NCBI GenBank assembly: GCA_033032865.1
Contig: JAWHQI010000527.1
Location: 1-64,000 of the forward strand
Direction of reading: 5' to 3'
Length of the DNA stretch: 64,000 nt
Source: Dactylorhiza incarnata
Taxonomy: Eukaryota; Streptophyta; Magnoliopsida; Asparagales; Orchidaceae
Shown: positions 37,101-50,800 of the stretch, one piece after another
How the letters are laid out: each line of letters starts with the position of its first letter
Position numbering within the stretch: position 1 is the stretch's first letter
Position numbers and translations under genes: made by a program
The notes under the pieces: model-generated
Database searches by the model: none
What the model saw: the letters and a program-made list of their open reading frames with translations, nothing else
What the model was told of the DNA's origin: nothing

Positions 37101-40100
37101 TCCTCGGCTGTCCTAGCAGACTCTGGGGCGAGTCACCGCACTCCTGCAAGTACATAGGTACAACATGCAATATGTATCAAACTGGAAGTAAACTATGCTA
37201 CACAAGGTGAAGGATTAAACACAATCAATTTTCTAGGTTGAACAATATGTCAAAGTGAACTTAAGAATGCAAATTCATGGTAGTTGGGTTCACCCGAAGG
37301 TTCACCGCAACCACCTATCACCACACCGTATGAAGATAGCATAACAATCACACAATCAACAACAAATCGTGACTACTCATAACCGCATGACCTCATGCAC
37401 TCATGGCATGCATAACAAATACTCGATAAGTGGGTCTAGGTAATCTCCACAATGAGTGTCGTGATGGAAGGTGTAGGTTCGTCTACGGTCCATTATTTGT
37501 TAGGAGATTTAAGTTCATCTCCTATTAGATCCCATCGTAGGAGGTCTAGGTTCATCTCCATGACGAGATCCGTGACCGAATGTCTGGGTTCATCTCCGCC
37601 CCCAATCACAACACAAATGGAAGCCCGATAAAGCTCTAAACATCAATCAATCTAAGTGAGCATAGACATACTCACCCACATTCCCACACTCATGGTCGGT
37701 GGATAGCACTACCGTCTAACCCACTTTGCATAGTGGAATCCCCAAATTACCGTTCTAACGGTCTCCAAATTATGCAATCATTAATCCTTTACATAATAAC
37801 GCCACCCTCACGGTCGCCGAACAACGATAAATTTCAAATCGCTTTCACGTCGTGGAATCTACCAAAGGCCAAATCAACGACCGCCACTATAGGGCTTTCA
37901 CTAGGTATGGCTAAATATCTCCAAATCCCCAATCTCCGCATACAGTACGACGCTTATCTCGAAGTAATTCTCTGGCATGCATACTAGGTCACCCTAAATG
38001 TAAACGTTATATCAACATCATCGATCCGGGTCTGCGGCCTCGGGTAAGCTTCACACAAAATGCCTAAATCCGCAACGATTACCGAATTTCTAATGCAATC
38101 TCATGTCGGGGACTAGGGCTGAGCATATTATTCGAAACTCAAAAATCGCTCGAATATTGAGCCGAATCGGAATCGATTACAATTGATTCAATTTGACTCG
38201 AATCTCATTTCGAGTCGATTTCGAGTCAGACCTGAATCGCTTAAAATATGGTTCGAATTAGCTCGAATTGATTAATAATATTATGTATTTATTAATATAT
38301 TATTATTATTTTAAAATAAAAAACACTAAAATTTAAACCTAAATAAAAATAGTAAAGTTTTTAAGTGTTTCATTTGCTAAATTTAGAGATTGCTTAATTT
38401 AATTTCGAGCCAACAAGGAATAAAGAGAAAAATTGCTCAATTTCAAGCCGCCTCGATTCGATTTCGAGCCGGCTTGGAATCCAGCCATTTTGAGTCGAGC
38501 CGGCTCGAATTGAAATCGATTTCGAGCCGAGTTTGACTCGAAATTTTTGATTTCGAGCTGAGACCAAATCGCTCGAACTCGACTCGAAATCAGCCCTATC
38601 GGAGACGCAATCCCACGCCCTGGGTTCTAGCGAACTAAAGGTCATACTCTTCACTAATTAGTGGAGGAGACTCTCCTATCCAAGAATAACAAAAAGGAAA
38701 TGGACATACAATATCTTAAAGGCGGGGAAAGACATCGTTACCCTTGTTGGAGCTCATTTTGGCGCCATGGAAATTTTGCAAGAAAGGGAGGAAGACGACC
38801 AGAATGGAATGCTCTCCACGAATCTAGGCTCGGCTCCGGACGACTCTTCCTTTGGAGCTTCAGAGCCTCCTCTAATGATGGATTCTCCAAACCTAACCCT
38901 CCTTCCTCTCTTCCTCTCCCTCTCTCGACTTCAACAAAAGGGTGTAAAATGAGCCCTAATTGACCCAGTCCCCGTTTAAGTGACCCAAGGGAGGGATCCT
39001 AGCCATTGTATCCAAGATTTCCTCATCCAATGGCTGAAATTAAATCGATTTTTATTGTTTCGGCCCGTACATGGCTGGGCACACGGGCTGGACTAGACGT
39101 GCGCCTGGCCGTGTACCACTGTACAGGGCCTGGAGCACACGGCTGTGTTCCTGGGCCTGGACACGTTCAGGTACACGGCTTGTCCAAGATGTGAACACTA
39201 CCGTTTCAACTAAGACGCCACATACATGGTCATGTAGAAGGGCACAACCAGGCCGTGTAGGGTCCAGGATGGTGGGATTCATTACATGGCTTGTACACGA
39301 CTGTGTATAGCCAAAATGGCCTCTAAATGACCCCCAACACCTCCCCAAGCTAACTTACACCCTTAGGGACTTAACCAAGGTATCAACCTTCTGCATTGTG
39401 GCACAAACTTCATAAAATCGTGGTGTTACTGGAATAGCAGGAGATGGGCGGACAGTGGGAAGAGGAAGCGGAGAGGTACTGGGGTAGGCGGCGAGTACAT
39501 GGGTGTGTAAACAAGAAGGGTCGGTGATGAGAAATAGGGCATGAGAAGTGGAGTGTGGTGTATTGAGAAGAACCGGGCAACGTCGACGTGCGCTTAGGAA
39601 AGGGCGGGATTTGCTGTTTGCGATGAAGATAGCGAACAAAACAACGTCTGGCGATAAGAATGGGGGAAGAAGCAGTGGCCTGCGAAGAAAAGGGTGGAAG
39701 AAGCAACCGCAAAGGAACGGGGGATGGCCCATGGAGTCGCACCTCGGGGGTCACGACATTGCACCGTGGGGACCAGCTGTTTCGGGTTCTAACTTCCAAA
39801 ATTCAATCCCTAAACCGCTGCCTTCATGCATGTATAAATAGTACATAGCTGATAGGGCACCAGATCAGACGGCTCGTAATATCTGAACTGATCTGGTGTC
39901 AAATACAACTAAAAAATAATAATAATAAATACATTAAGACTCGGAACGACCATCCAGATGCATCCGTGGACTCGGATCGTCCGAACGGGTAGCGGATCAC
40001 TGCCTCCTACGGGAATAGATGTATGTGGGATGACGATCTCCATCACTTGTTCTTGTAAATCAAAATTTAAAATGTAAACGACAATGTTCTAAACTACTGC

Positions 40101-43100
40101 TTATGGACAATCCTTTGATTCATGTTTTGTTTTGCAATACCCAAGATTTGGCCGGAGACTGTGACAAAGTGATATGGACCCCTGGTTGAGATCTCATTCG
40201 TAGTCCGGAGAGGTAGAAATCTTGGAGGAGGTTGAAGTTCCCCTTCTTGGACCCTCGGGAAACTATATCGGCGACTGGGATGACCGGAAGTGAGGGTGGA
40301 AGCTGCCGTCAGAGATCGACGAGCGAATGAGGTGGTTGTCATGCGGGAGGTGTGAACCGAATGGGGGCTAGGGCTGCATATCTGGAAGGGAGAGAGAGAT
40401 AATCTTCGATTAAAACTTGCATACCCTTTATTTATCTCCAACCAACATATATCCGGGTGGCCAAAAGTGCATTAAATCAGTTCAAAAGTGCCCCTCACTA
40501 GACTTAACATTTGTGAGGTAAAAGTAATGCGCAACGGGAAATACGAATGATATAAAATAAGATAAAAATTGCGATGTCTAACTAATCCTAGCGGTCCGAC
40601 CGATGATTTTTAGCTCGGGTGATTTTTTTTAGATGAACCGGAACAGGTAGAAGGCCAATTCATGGTCTGAACGATCGACTTGATCCTGTTTTTGAAACCT
40701 TGATAATAAATGTCCGACGAATCTTACAAAATTATTATATTGAGTAATTATGTGGTTGCCCAAAAAATAACCATAAAACTGATAAAAGGCTCCTTAGTTG
40801 TTGGGTGATTACACTTCGGAACATGCTTACCACTTCATATCCATCCAATGGCCACTAAAGCTTCTTTTGGGGAATGATGCCAGTTATTTTTTTTTGCTGT
40901 TATGAGTCCATTTGGGGCTGATGTAGCTATAATGAAGTTGCAAAACCATTCTTAGAAGCTGTTATAGTTGAAACTATTTTATTGTTTGGAAAGTCAGCTG
41001 CTTAACTGCTATGTTAGTGTGGATAATAATTAATGTTCATGATGTTTTAGTAAACAAATTTAAAATTACCATATGGAAAATTAATAATATTATTAATTAA
41101 GAATATTGTGATTGTGTTTCATATTTCTTTAATATTATAAGTTAACAAGTTTATTTTAATTATTTTAAACAAAAAATAAGGAAATCTCGAATGTTATTTT
41201 TTGTGTAAGTTTTAAGTCTTTGCAATTTCATATGAAAGATGCAGATATTTTAGATTTTTTTTGGCTATTGGGCATCATCAAACATATGAGTTAGTTTGGA
41301 CAGCACAGTACATTCTTTACTGTTGTGTTCATTTTTGTGTCTGCTATCAATGTTTTTGGCATTTCAAATATATTGTATCTGTGCTTCCTGTAAATAAAAA
41401 ATTAAAATTATTACTAATTCTTCTTAGCTTATCCGTTAATTTTGTTTAAAAAAAAATTTATCCACATAAAATTACTTTCCTTTGTTTGTTTGATTAACTT
41501 GATGTGCTTCCGCACATTTCTGTATTCATTGTGATATTTGCATTCTGTAAATCATTTTATGCAATTGATCGCATAAAGAGAGTTTCGTGCAGGATCATCA
41601 GGAACTGAATTTACACCACATGTTCTTACTGTTAAGGCTGGAGAGGTATTACTTTTCCCCTTGTGAACTTGGATTTTAAGTTGGAAGTTTAGCATCAAAT
41701 ACATTTGTTGGTTCATTTATATATTTTTTGAAGTAATATTTTGACGTAAATTGAACATTCCGATGTTTACTTTTTGATGAGAGGAGAAAAGCATTGTAAT
41801 TTCAATATTTACACTACAATAAAAATACTATTCTAACACTCCCCCTCAAGTTGGGCGGAAGATATCGATCATGCCCAACTTGTCCACAATCATGCTAAAT
41901 ATGTTCCCACTCAGTCCTTTCGTGAGAATGTCCGCTAGCTGCCTGTTGGAGGGCACAAAGGGAGTACACACAATTCTTCTTTCAATATTTTCCTTGATAA
42001 AGTGCCGATCCACCTCAATGTGTTTCGTCCGGTCATGTTGAACAGGATTGTGTGCGATACTGATGGCTGACTTGTTGTCACAATACAGCCGGATGGGCCC
42101 TTCTTCCACAAGGCCAAGATCCCTCAGTAGAGCCCGAAGCCATAAACCTTCACAGACCCCCTGGGCCATAGCTCTAAACTCGGCCTCAGCACTAGATCGT
42201 GCCACGACTTGTTGTTTCTTGCTCCTCCAGGTAACAAGGTTGCCTCCAACAAGAGAGCAGTATCCAGAAGTAGATCGCCTATCGTCAACGGACCCGGCCC
42301 AATCAGCATCGGTGTAGACTTCAATCTTTAGATCAGTATTTTGAGCAAACAGGATGCCCCTTCCTGGTGAAGTCTTGAGGTATCGTAGAATCCTGTGTGC
42401 AGCATCCATATGTCAGGTCTTAGGAGCGTGCATGTACTGGCTCACCACACTCACCGCATAGGAGATATCTGGGCGAGTATGGGACAGGTATATCAACCTC
42501 CCCACTAATCTCTGGAATCCCGGGATACCTTCAATATCCCCTCCATCATCACGCCCCAGTCGGTGATTTGTTTCAATCGGAGTCTCAGCAGGTCTGCATC
42601 CGCTCATCCCCATTTTTTCAAGAAGGTCTAACGTGTATTTTCGCTGAGAGACAAATATCCCCTGTTTAGATCTAGCAACTTCAATTCCCAAGAAGTACCT
42701 GAGTTTTCCCAGGTCTTTGACCTCAAATTCTCTAGCTAGCTTTCCCTTCAAATTCTGAATTTCCTCCACATCATCACCTGTTATGACGATATCATCAACA
42801 TACACAATGAGAGCAGTAGTTTTCCCAAGCCTATGTTTGATGAACAGCGTATGATCAGCGTTGCTCTGACTAAATCCAAATGACACCATAGCCTTATGGA
42901 AGCGACCAAACCATGCTCTCGGGGACTGCTTTAGTCCATATAGAGCCTTTAACAACTTGCATACTTTTCCTGCAGCATTACCTGGGGTAAGACCTGGAGG
43001 GGGAGACATATAGACCTCCTCTTCCAAGTCACCATGGAGGAAGAATTCTTCACATCCAGCTGTAATAGATCCCAATTTTTGCAAGCAGCAACGGATAGTA

Positions 43101-46100
43101 AGACCCTGACCGTATTCATCTTGGCCACCGGGGCAAACGTCTCCTTATAGTCGATGCCATGGGTTTGAGTATAACCCCTTGCAACCAACCTCGCCTTACA
43201 TCTTTCGACAATCCCTTGGGGGTTCTGTTTCACCGAGAACACCCACTTGCACCCAACAAGTTTTTTTCCGTGGGGAAGAGGAACTAAATCCCAAGTATGG
43301 TTCTTCTCTAGAGCCTTCATTTCCTCAACCATTGCCTCACGCCACATAGGGACCTCAAGAGCCTGCTGCCACGAAACAGGTATGGAAAAAACAGCAAGGG
43401 AAGAGACAAAAGTCTTGTAGGAAGGAGAAAGAGAATCATAGGATACATAATTTGATAGAGGATGGCGAGTACAAGACCGGATACCTTTTCGAATGGCAAT
43501 TGGAGGATCAGAAGGCCCTGAGTCAGGATCCACTGACTGTTCTGGTAGCATAGCTTGACCTTGTGTGCTTGTCCTCTTTACACGCCGAGTATATACCTGC
43601 AAGGGCGGAGGTGAAGGAAGACTCACTTCCACTGGAGTCTCAACCAGTATAGGAGGACTCACTTCCACTGGAGTCTCCCCCTGAAGTGAGGGGTACGATG
43701 GAGGTATAGGGAGAGGAACAGAGGAGACACCCGAAGGGGGGGATACGGTGGTGGAGGTAGCATCAGCGGGAGGGTAATAGGACTCAGATTCACGGAATGT
43801 GACATCCATACTGACAAACACTTTCCTGGTAGGAGGATGAAAGCACTTGTACCCCTTTTGCGTCGGTGAGTAACCAATGAAGACGCACTTGAGAGCACGA
43901 GGATCAAGTTTGGATGGGCGAGGGTGGTGGATATGAACAAAACACACGCAACCAAACACCCTAGAGGGAAGACGGGTAGGTGGGACATGGAGAGTAGCGA
44001 GGGGGGTGGAATTCCCAAGAACACGTGTGGGCATACGATTGATGAGGTATGCAGCAGTAAGAACAGCATCGCCCCAATAAAATTTTGGGAGATGCATGGT
44101 GGACAACAGACACCGAGCGACCTCCAGGAGATGGCGATTTTTTCGCTCAGCAACACCATTTTGCGCTGGGGAATAGGCACAGGTAGTCTGGTGAAGAATG
44201 CCATGATCAGCAAGATAGTGCTCAAACTGCGAATCAATGTATTCACGGCCATTGTCACTACGAAGTATTTTAATGTTGGATTGAAACTGGTTGGAAATCA
44301 TATTATGAAATCGGCGAAAAATAGAAAACACATCACTTTTGTGACGCATCAAATACAACCATGTAGTACGAGAGAAGCAATCAATGAACGTAACAAACCA
44401 CACACAACCAGAAATCGAAGGGACCTGACACGGACCCCAGACATCCGTATGAATAGTAGCAAACGGAATAGAACTAGGTAACGAAACATGTTTAAATGAA
44501 GTACGAATATGTTTGTTTAAACTACAGACATCACACACAAAAGTCTCAAAAACGGAAGTAGGCGTAGTAGGAAGCAACAACTTCATAACAGAGATAGAGG
44601 GGTGTCCTAGGCGACAGTGCCAGGAGTACAACGGATGGACAGTGCTGGAGTGGAGAGCGAGAGCAGGAAGAGGTGCGCCAGAGTCGAGCACATAGAGGCC
44701 ATTCACCATGCTACCAGAGTCAATCACCTTCCCCGTCGTCAGGTCCTGAAAAACACAAGAAGACGGAAGAAAGGTCACAGAGCAATGCATGGAGTTAGTT
44801 AAGTGACTGATGGAAAGAAGGTTGCGAGTAAATGTGGGAACGTGAAGAACAGAGGACAAGGTAAGAGAGGAGCAGGGGATGGTGCCCTTCCCAGCAATAG
44901 AGGAAAGGGAACCATCAGCAATGCTCACCTTGTCACGCCCAGAGAGAGGAGTATAAGAGACAAAACCTGTAGAGGACCCGGTCATATGATCTGTGGCCCC
45001 AGAGTCAATGACCCACTGAGTGGAGGTAGGAGAAACAGCAGAATGGGCACCTGGCAGTCCCGTATGAGCGTTGGAGGAAGAGGCAGAAGGCTCCGTAGAA
45101 AGGCCCTGCATCATGCGTCGGAGAGCCAACATCTCGTCCGCAGTAAAGCCACCAAGAGTGGCAGAGGCATCAGTAACAGAGTAACCCTGAGAGAGGTCGG
45201 TAGCAGCATCAGTAAGGTGGGCAGCACGTGGAGCAGCATGACGTCCAGAGAAGCGTTTAGAACCACGACCACCACGAGGGGGGGCACCCCCTCTTGGGGT
45301 AGGGAACCCATGAAGCCTGAAGCAGGTATCCCGAGTGTGGCGATTCTTACCACAATAATCACATAGGAGATGATCCTTATCAGAACTCTTCGACTTGAGA
45401 TCCCGTGGACGCATACCAAGGAGAGAGGGGGTAGAAGCGGCAAGGGCAGAGCTCTCCGGCACAGAGTCAGGAAGGAGAGTCTGACGGCGGTCAGACTCCT
45501 GTTGCACTAAACTGTAGACCTCAGGAAGAGAAGGTATCTGTGGGCGTCCCAGAATCTGAACACTGATCTGATCGAAGTCGCGGTGCAATCCATGTAGGAA
45601 TTCAAATATGCGATTGCGGTCATCCCTGGCTCTAACCATCGCCTCATCAACAGGGCTGGCGAAGACAAGAGGATCAAAATGATCATACTCTTGATAAAGT
45701 TGCGTGAACTCCAAGTAGTATGCTGAAGGAGGACGATCACCCTGCCTGAGTAAGCAGATCTTGCGACGCAACTGGAAGATCTGGGCAGCATTGCCACGGC
45801 GAGAGTAAGTAGACTCCGCACGGCGCCAAATATCAGTAGCATTGTCCAGAAACAGATAGTTGCGGGCAATGGACTCCTGCATCGAGTTAATGAGCCAAGA
45901 CATGACCAAGGAATTCTCGGACTCCCACTGGGGCCACTCAGGAGAAGTCCTATCCGGTTCCCGCATGTGGCCGGAGACAGCCAAAGAGGCGCCGACTTTT
46001 GAGTGCCAGGGTGATAGAACGAGACCATGAGAGGTAATTGGATTCATCAAGCCGGATAGTAGTGATCTGAGAGGTAGGATGGTCAGTGGTGCCACGGTAG

Positions 46101-47802
46101 AAGACCGGCGAAGGAGGACCACCGGAAGGAGGAGGTGGAGAAGGTGGAGTAACACCGGTAGAAAGGGAGGGAGAATCCGAACCGCTAGACCACATGGCTC
46201 AGAAGCACGAACCGGAATAGAAATCCGGAAAGGAGAAAGACAAAGAAATTAGGGCATTAAGAGGCAAAGAAATCCATCCAGCCAAACATCACGAGGAGAG
46301 GAGGCGCCGGAGAAAGAGGCATCTCAAGAGCAGGGTGCCGGCGCCATTGGGAGGAGGAGAAGAGGCGGGAGACCGCTGGAAGGTCGAGCGCTGGAAGGTC
46401 GAGCCCTGTTGCTGGCGAGAAGGAGCGCTGGAAGGTCGAGCGCGAGTCGCTGGCGAGCGCGAGTCGCTGGCGAGCGCGAGGGGAAGCGGAAGAAGGACGG
46501 GCGAGAGGGGAAGCGCTGACGAGGAAGCGGGACGAGCGCGAGTCGCTGGCGAGGAAGCGGGACGGGCGAGAGGCGAGCGCTGGCGGAAGCGGAGAAGTTA
46601 GGTCACGGGATGAAACCTAGCTCTGATACCATGATGAGAGGAGAAAAGCATTGTAATTTCAATATTAAACCACCTCTATATAGAGAGGTGTTACACTACA
46701 ATAAAAATTTGAGAGATACTTCCTATTGATTTATGTTAGGTACATCTATTATTAAAATGGAAGTCTCATCTTTTGGTTAAACATTGAAGCTTCCCATTTT
46801 ACACCTTTAATATCCTGTTACACTTTTATGAGTTGAATTGTATAAAAAACCACTGTAAATGCCCACTATAAGGCACATATTATTTATCCTTTTTGTTTGT
46901 CCCACGCCTATAATATTGGTTTGAGGTCACTCTTCTTTATATATATATACTAGTGACAGACATAGGGCTCCGCCTCTATGGTCAACCACGACAGCACCCC
47001 GACTGTACAGTACTCCGATTGTGATAGTACCACGATTTTCACATTAATTAATTAATGCGAAAAATAGTTGTACACCATTTTTTTATTTTTGTTAAAAAAA
47101 TCTTATCATTATTCATATATTATTAATTTTTCATCAATACTTTTAATTGGTTTCTGAGTGTTGGGCAGTGAATGGTGTACACGAGCAAAAGATGGGAGTT
47201 GCGGAGATGAGAATGCTTAGGTGGATGTGTGGTCACACGAGACTGGATAAAATTATGAATGAATGTATCAGGGATAAGATAGGAGTGGCGCCAATTGTAG
47301 AGAAGATGCGAGAAGCTCGTTTAAGATGGTTCGGACATGTACATAGGAGACCATTAGAGGCATCTGTTAGGCGTTGTGTGAGTTTAGTCACTAGCATGCT
47401 AAACAAGGGATGGGTAGACCAAAAAAGACTTGGAGTGAAACTATAAGGAAAGACACGATGTACTTAGGCATTAGTGAGACTATGATTAAAGTGGCGACAA
47501 AGGATCCATATAGCCGGCCCCACTATGGTGGGATAAAGGCTTGAGTGTTGTTTGTTGTTGTACTTTTAATTGGTTTCCATCATTATAGTAGGTATAGGAG
47601 CTCCACTAAAATCTTTTTCAATTTTATGAATTTTCATCGTTATTTTTAATTTGAGAATATGGTGTAATTACTTAAATGAGCATTGTATTTTATTTTAAAT
47701 AGATTATAATATATGTTAAGTTATTAGATAAAACAATAAGGCTACATTTGACAATTTTGAATGTTTCACCAAATGCAACTTTTCCCTTTTAATATAGTAA
47801 AG

Positions 47803-47863
<61 letters not shown>

Positions 47864-50800
47864 GGTGTAATTTTAATGTACTGATAATTCTTTTGATTGG
47901 ATATAATATATTATTCAATTCTCAACTTGGTATCAAAGCAAGATGTTTTTTTTTCCACAGTTCTATGTTCACATTTTTTTCTCCTAAGAAAAAAATATAA
48001 ATAATATCGGTCTCCGTTCTCCCTGAGCAAGTACGCTTGCCGCTGGATCGTTACTTCTTCTCCGATCGTGGCCTTGTTGCGTATTCATAGAAACCCCCGC
48101 TTAAACCCTTCCTGCTAGCTTCCGCGTATTCATAGACGCTCGCCCTCGCCGCTGCCACTGTTCTCTCAATCGGCCTCCCCGTTTCCACCGAGCACTTGCC
48201 ACTGGTCTCTTGCGATCGAAGCTCAAACAGCACGCCGACACTCGCAGACTAATACGCACGATTCATGTCACAATTTATAATGTTTAGATCGAGTGCGTAT
48301 TCATAGACGCTCGCCCTCGCCGCTGCCACTGTTCTCTCAATCGGCCTCCCCGTTTCCACCGAGCACTTGCCACTGGTCTCTTGCGATCGAAGCTCAAACA
48401 GCACGCCGACACTCGCAGACTAATACACACGATTCATGTCACAATTTATAATGTTTAGATCGAGTGCGTATTTCTAGGCAAGCGCACCTATCGTATGTAG
48501 TAGTTGATTCATTTATATCAAGGTCGTATTCCACAGGGCATTCGTAAATACCTTCATTCTTTATTTTATTATTATTTCGATTTTTAATTGGATAAAGTCC
48601 TAATCTAGGATATGATTGTCTTAGGCTAAAATAAATTTGATGCACTGAAAGATAAGATATGTGTAGAAACCTTAGAGATAACAAATAGTGGTTTTGTTCC
48701 GTGAAAAATAGGTGTTTTCATAATATAATAATATATACATTTCTTTGTTTAAAATAAGGATTTGTCTCTTTTACTCTAACTTTCTCTAGACCGTAGGGGT
48801 TTCACACTACTCCGATCCTAACATCATATCAGTAGTCGGATCTCTGATTTTAGGGAGGCTTACCTGAGATTTATTCTATTTAGTAGGGCCCCTAAAGATC
48901 GTCTTATTGTTCTGTGAACCCCAATGCTAGGTTTGCACGCCCTAGACGAGATAATTATGGTTTTCTATACTTTCAAAAAGCAATCAACTCTCCTTATCCG
49001 CGTGTGATCCAACATAACAACAATACCCAAAATCATATGGCCTAAGTTGCTAGTAACTTGTATGGAATCGGTATTCTTGAACTACCAAATTATTCTATTA
49101 TAAACCCGTATATATCGTTGGAAGTAGAGTAGTAAAAGAAGATTTGAGATTTTGATAATCCAAGTAAAGTATATATTACTCAAACACTTAAAAGTACATG
49201 ATTACATAAACACACAAGATACATACAAAGAGAGAGAGGAGGAAGAAAGAAGAATAAAAACATATAAGGATACCTACTAGAGCGGCCTTCTTTCTTCTTG
49301 AGTTCCTTTTCTCCTTTTCTCTTCATAGCGTTCTCCTCTAATATGGATTTTCTCTCATTTGTGGATCGAATCAAGCATGCATACTTCAAGTCGAAGTCTT
49401 CTATTTATAGAGGAAGCCATGTTGGCAAAAGTTAGAATTCACACGCCTTTGGCACACGGGCGTATGTCACGGCCGTGTGCCTCAAAAGGTGCGTCACTTC
49501 ATTCCTACGTGCTTCAAATCGCCGAAAACTGACATAACTGCCACACGCTCGCGACACACGGGCGTGTGTCACTGCCGTATGTTTTCAAAAAGCGCGTCTT
49601 TTCGCTTCAAATTGTCATCGACGTGTTAGGACAGAAATCCAAGCCATCTCTTGGTTATGATTGATGTTGATCCAATTGTTGTTTCTATCCAATTATGCCA
49701 AAAATGTCCTAATTCGTGTAAATTTGCGTATTCTTGCCCTGCACACTCAAAACAAATATTAAAAATACAAAACATCATATAAAACACGAGTTTTATTCAA
49801 TTTAAAGCTAATAAACACTGATGAAGCATATAATTACTCATATATAATTTGGCTTCATCAAATACCCACACTTAGTTTTGCCATTCCAGGGCAAAACTAG
49901 TTATATATATGAGTTCAATCCCCACACTTAGTTTTGCCATTCCAGGGCAAAACTAGCTATATATATGAGTTCAATCAATTTAAAGAATTTTAAAAAAGTG
50001 TCTTTGACGCTCCCATCTACATACAAGAAAGAACTACCTTGGTGCACACTTCACCATAACTTAGGTTTTATTAGAAGAGTAGTCATAACATTTGTGAAAT
50101 AATTAATATTTCAAGTCACCATCTATTTCTATACTTTATTTGATATATTGAATTCACCGTTTAGTGCTCAGAGAGAATTATATAAACTTACTTTATTGTA
50201 GAAATTCTTAAACAAAACCCAATTCTCATTTAGTCACATTCTTTTCATATAGTCAAAATTTGAGATTAGAAAATAAAGACCAACTAGGTATTTCTAAGAT
50301 TGTAACGAGGCTTAGGTGATTAAGAAGGATACCTAGGTGGCGGTCACCAACTGTGCACACTTCACCAACTGTTGCAAAGATGTTGCGAAGATACCTTGGT
50401 GGCGGTCACCAACTGTTGAGCAAATAAAGAAGAAAACAACGAGAAAGGAGTGGGCAACATGGGCTGCCGAGTCTGCGATGAAGGAGGAGGCTAGTGGAGG
50501 GAAGGTTTTGTACCGTCCCAGCTCTACCACTGCCTAAGACTCCGGACCTTCATCCGACGTGTCTGAGTTTTATCATAAATCAGCATATAACTGATAATTT
50601 TAAATATCTTGCAATAATTGTGTGAATGATTTGTGTGGTAGACTCTCTTAATTCTGCTTAGGATATTTAAACTCCTTCTTGATAAGCAACTGCTAATACT
50701 GGTATTTGGTCTAGCTCAATGACGTTAAACAAAGCGCTTTTTGGGAGGCAACCCAAGTAATTTTGTTGCTAGTGGTAGTTTCTATTTGCTTTGTTCTCTT

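Larger units (their letters stand above)
41775..46710 (-). mobile_element. Ty1/copia element with very short LTRs, antisense in AHL intron 2
   Basis: On the minus strand the order is 5' LTR (46632 to about 46710), PBS TGGTATCAGAGC, GC-rich leader, Gag-Pol, PPT, 3' LTR (41775-41838). It lies about 130 bp after exon 2 and opposes the host gene. The complete structure but several coding breaks suggest moderate age. A matching 5-bp target duplication could not be identified because the outer edge of the 5' LTR is altered. Confidence 0.9.

Noticed and set aside
46942..47000. Possible Helitron or MITE terminus (tatatactagtgacagacat)
   Set aside because: No CTRR end with hairpin or matching inverted repeat was found.
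47761..48000. 79-codon frame across the (AT)n(AG)n repeat
   Set aside because: Its middle is the translated microsatellite; no other content.
50337..50537. 66-codon frame with Trp/Lys-rich peptide in intron 2
   Set aside because: No recognisable domain; spans an internal direct repeat and lies in relic sequence.
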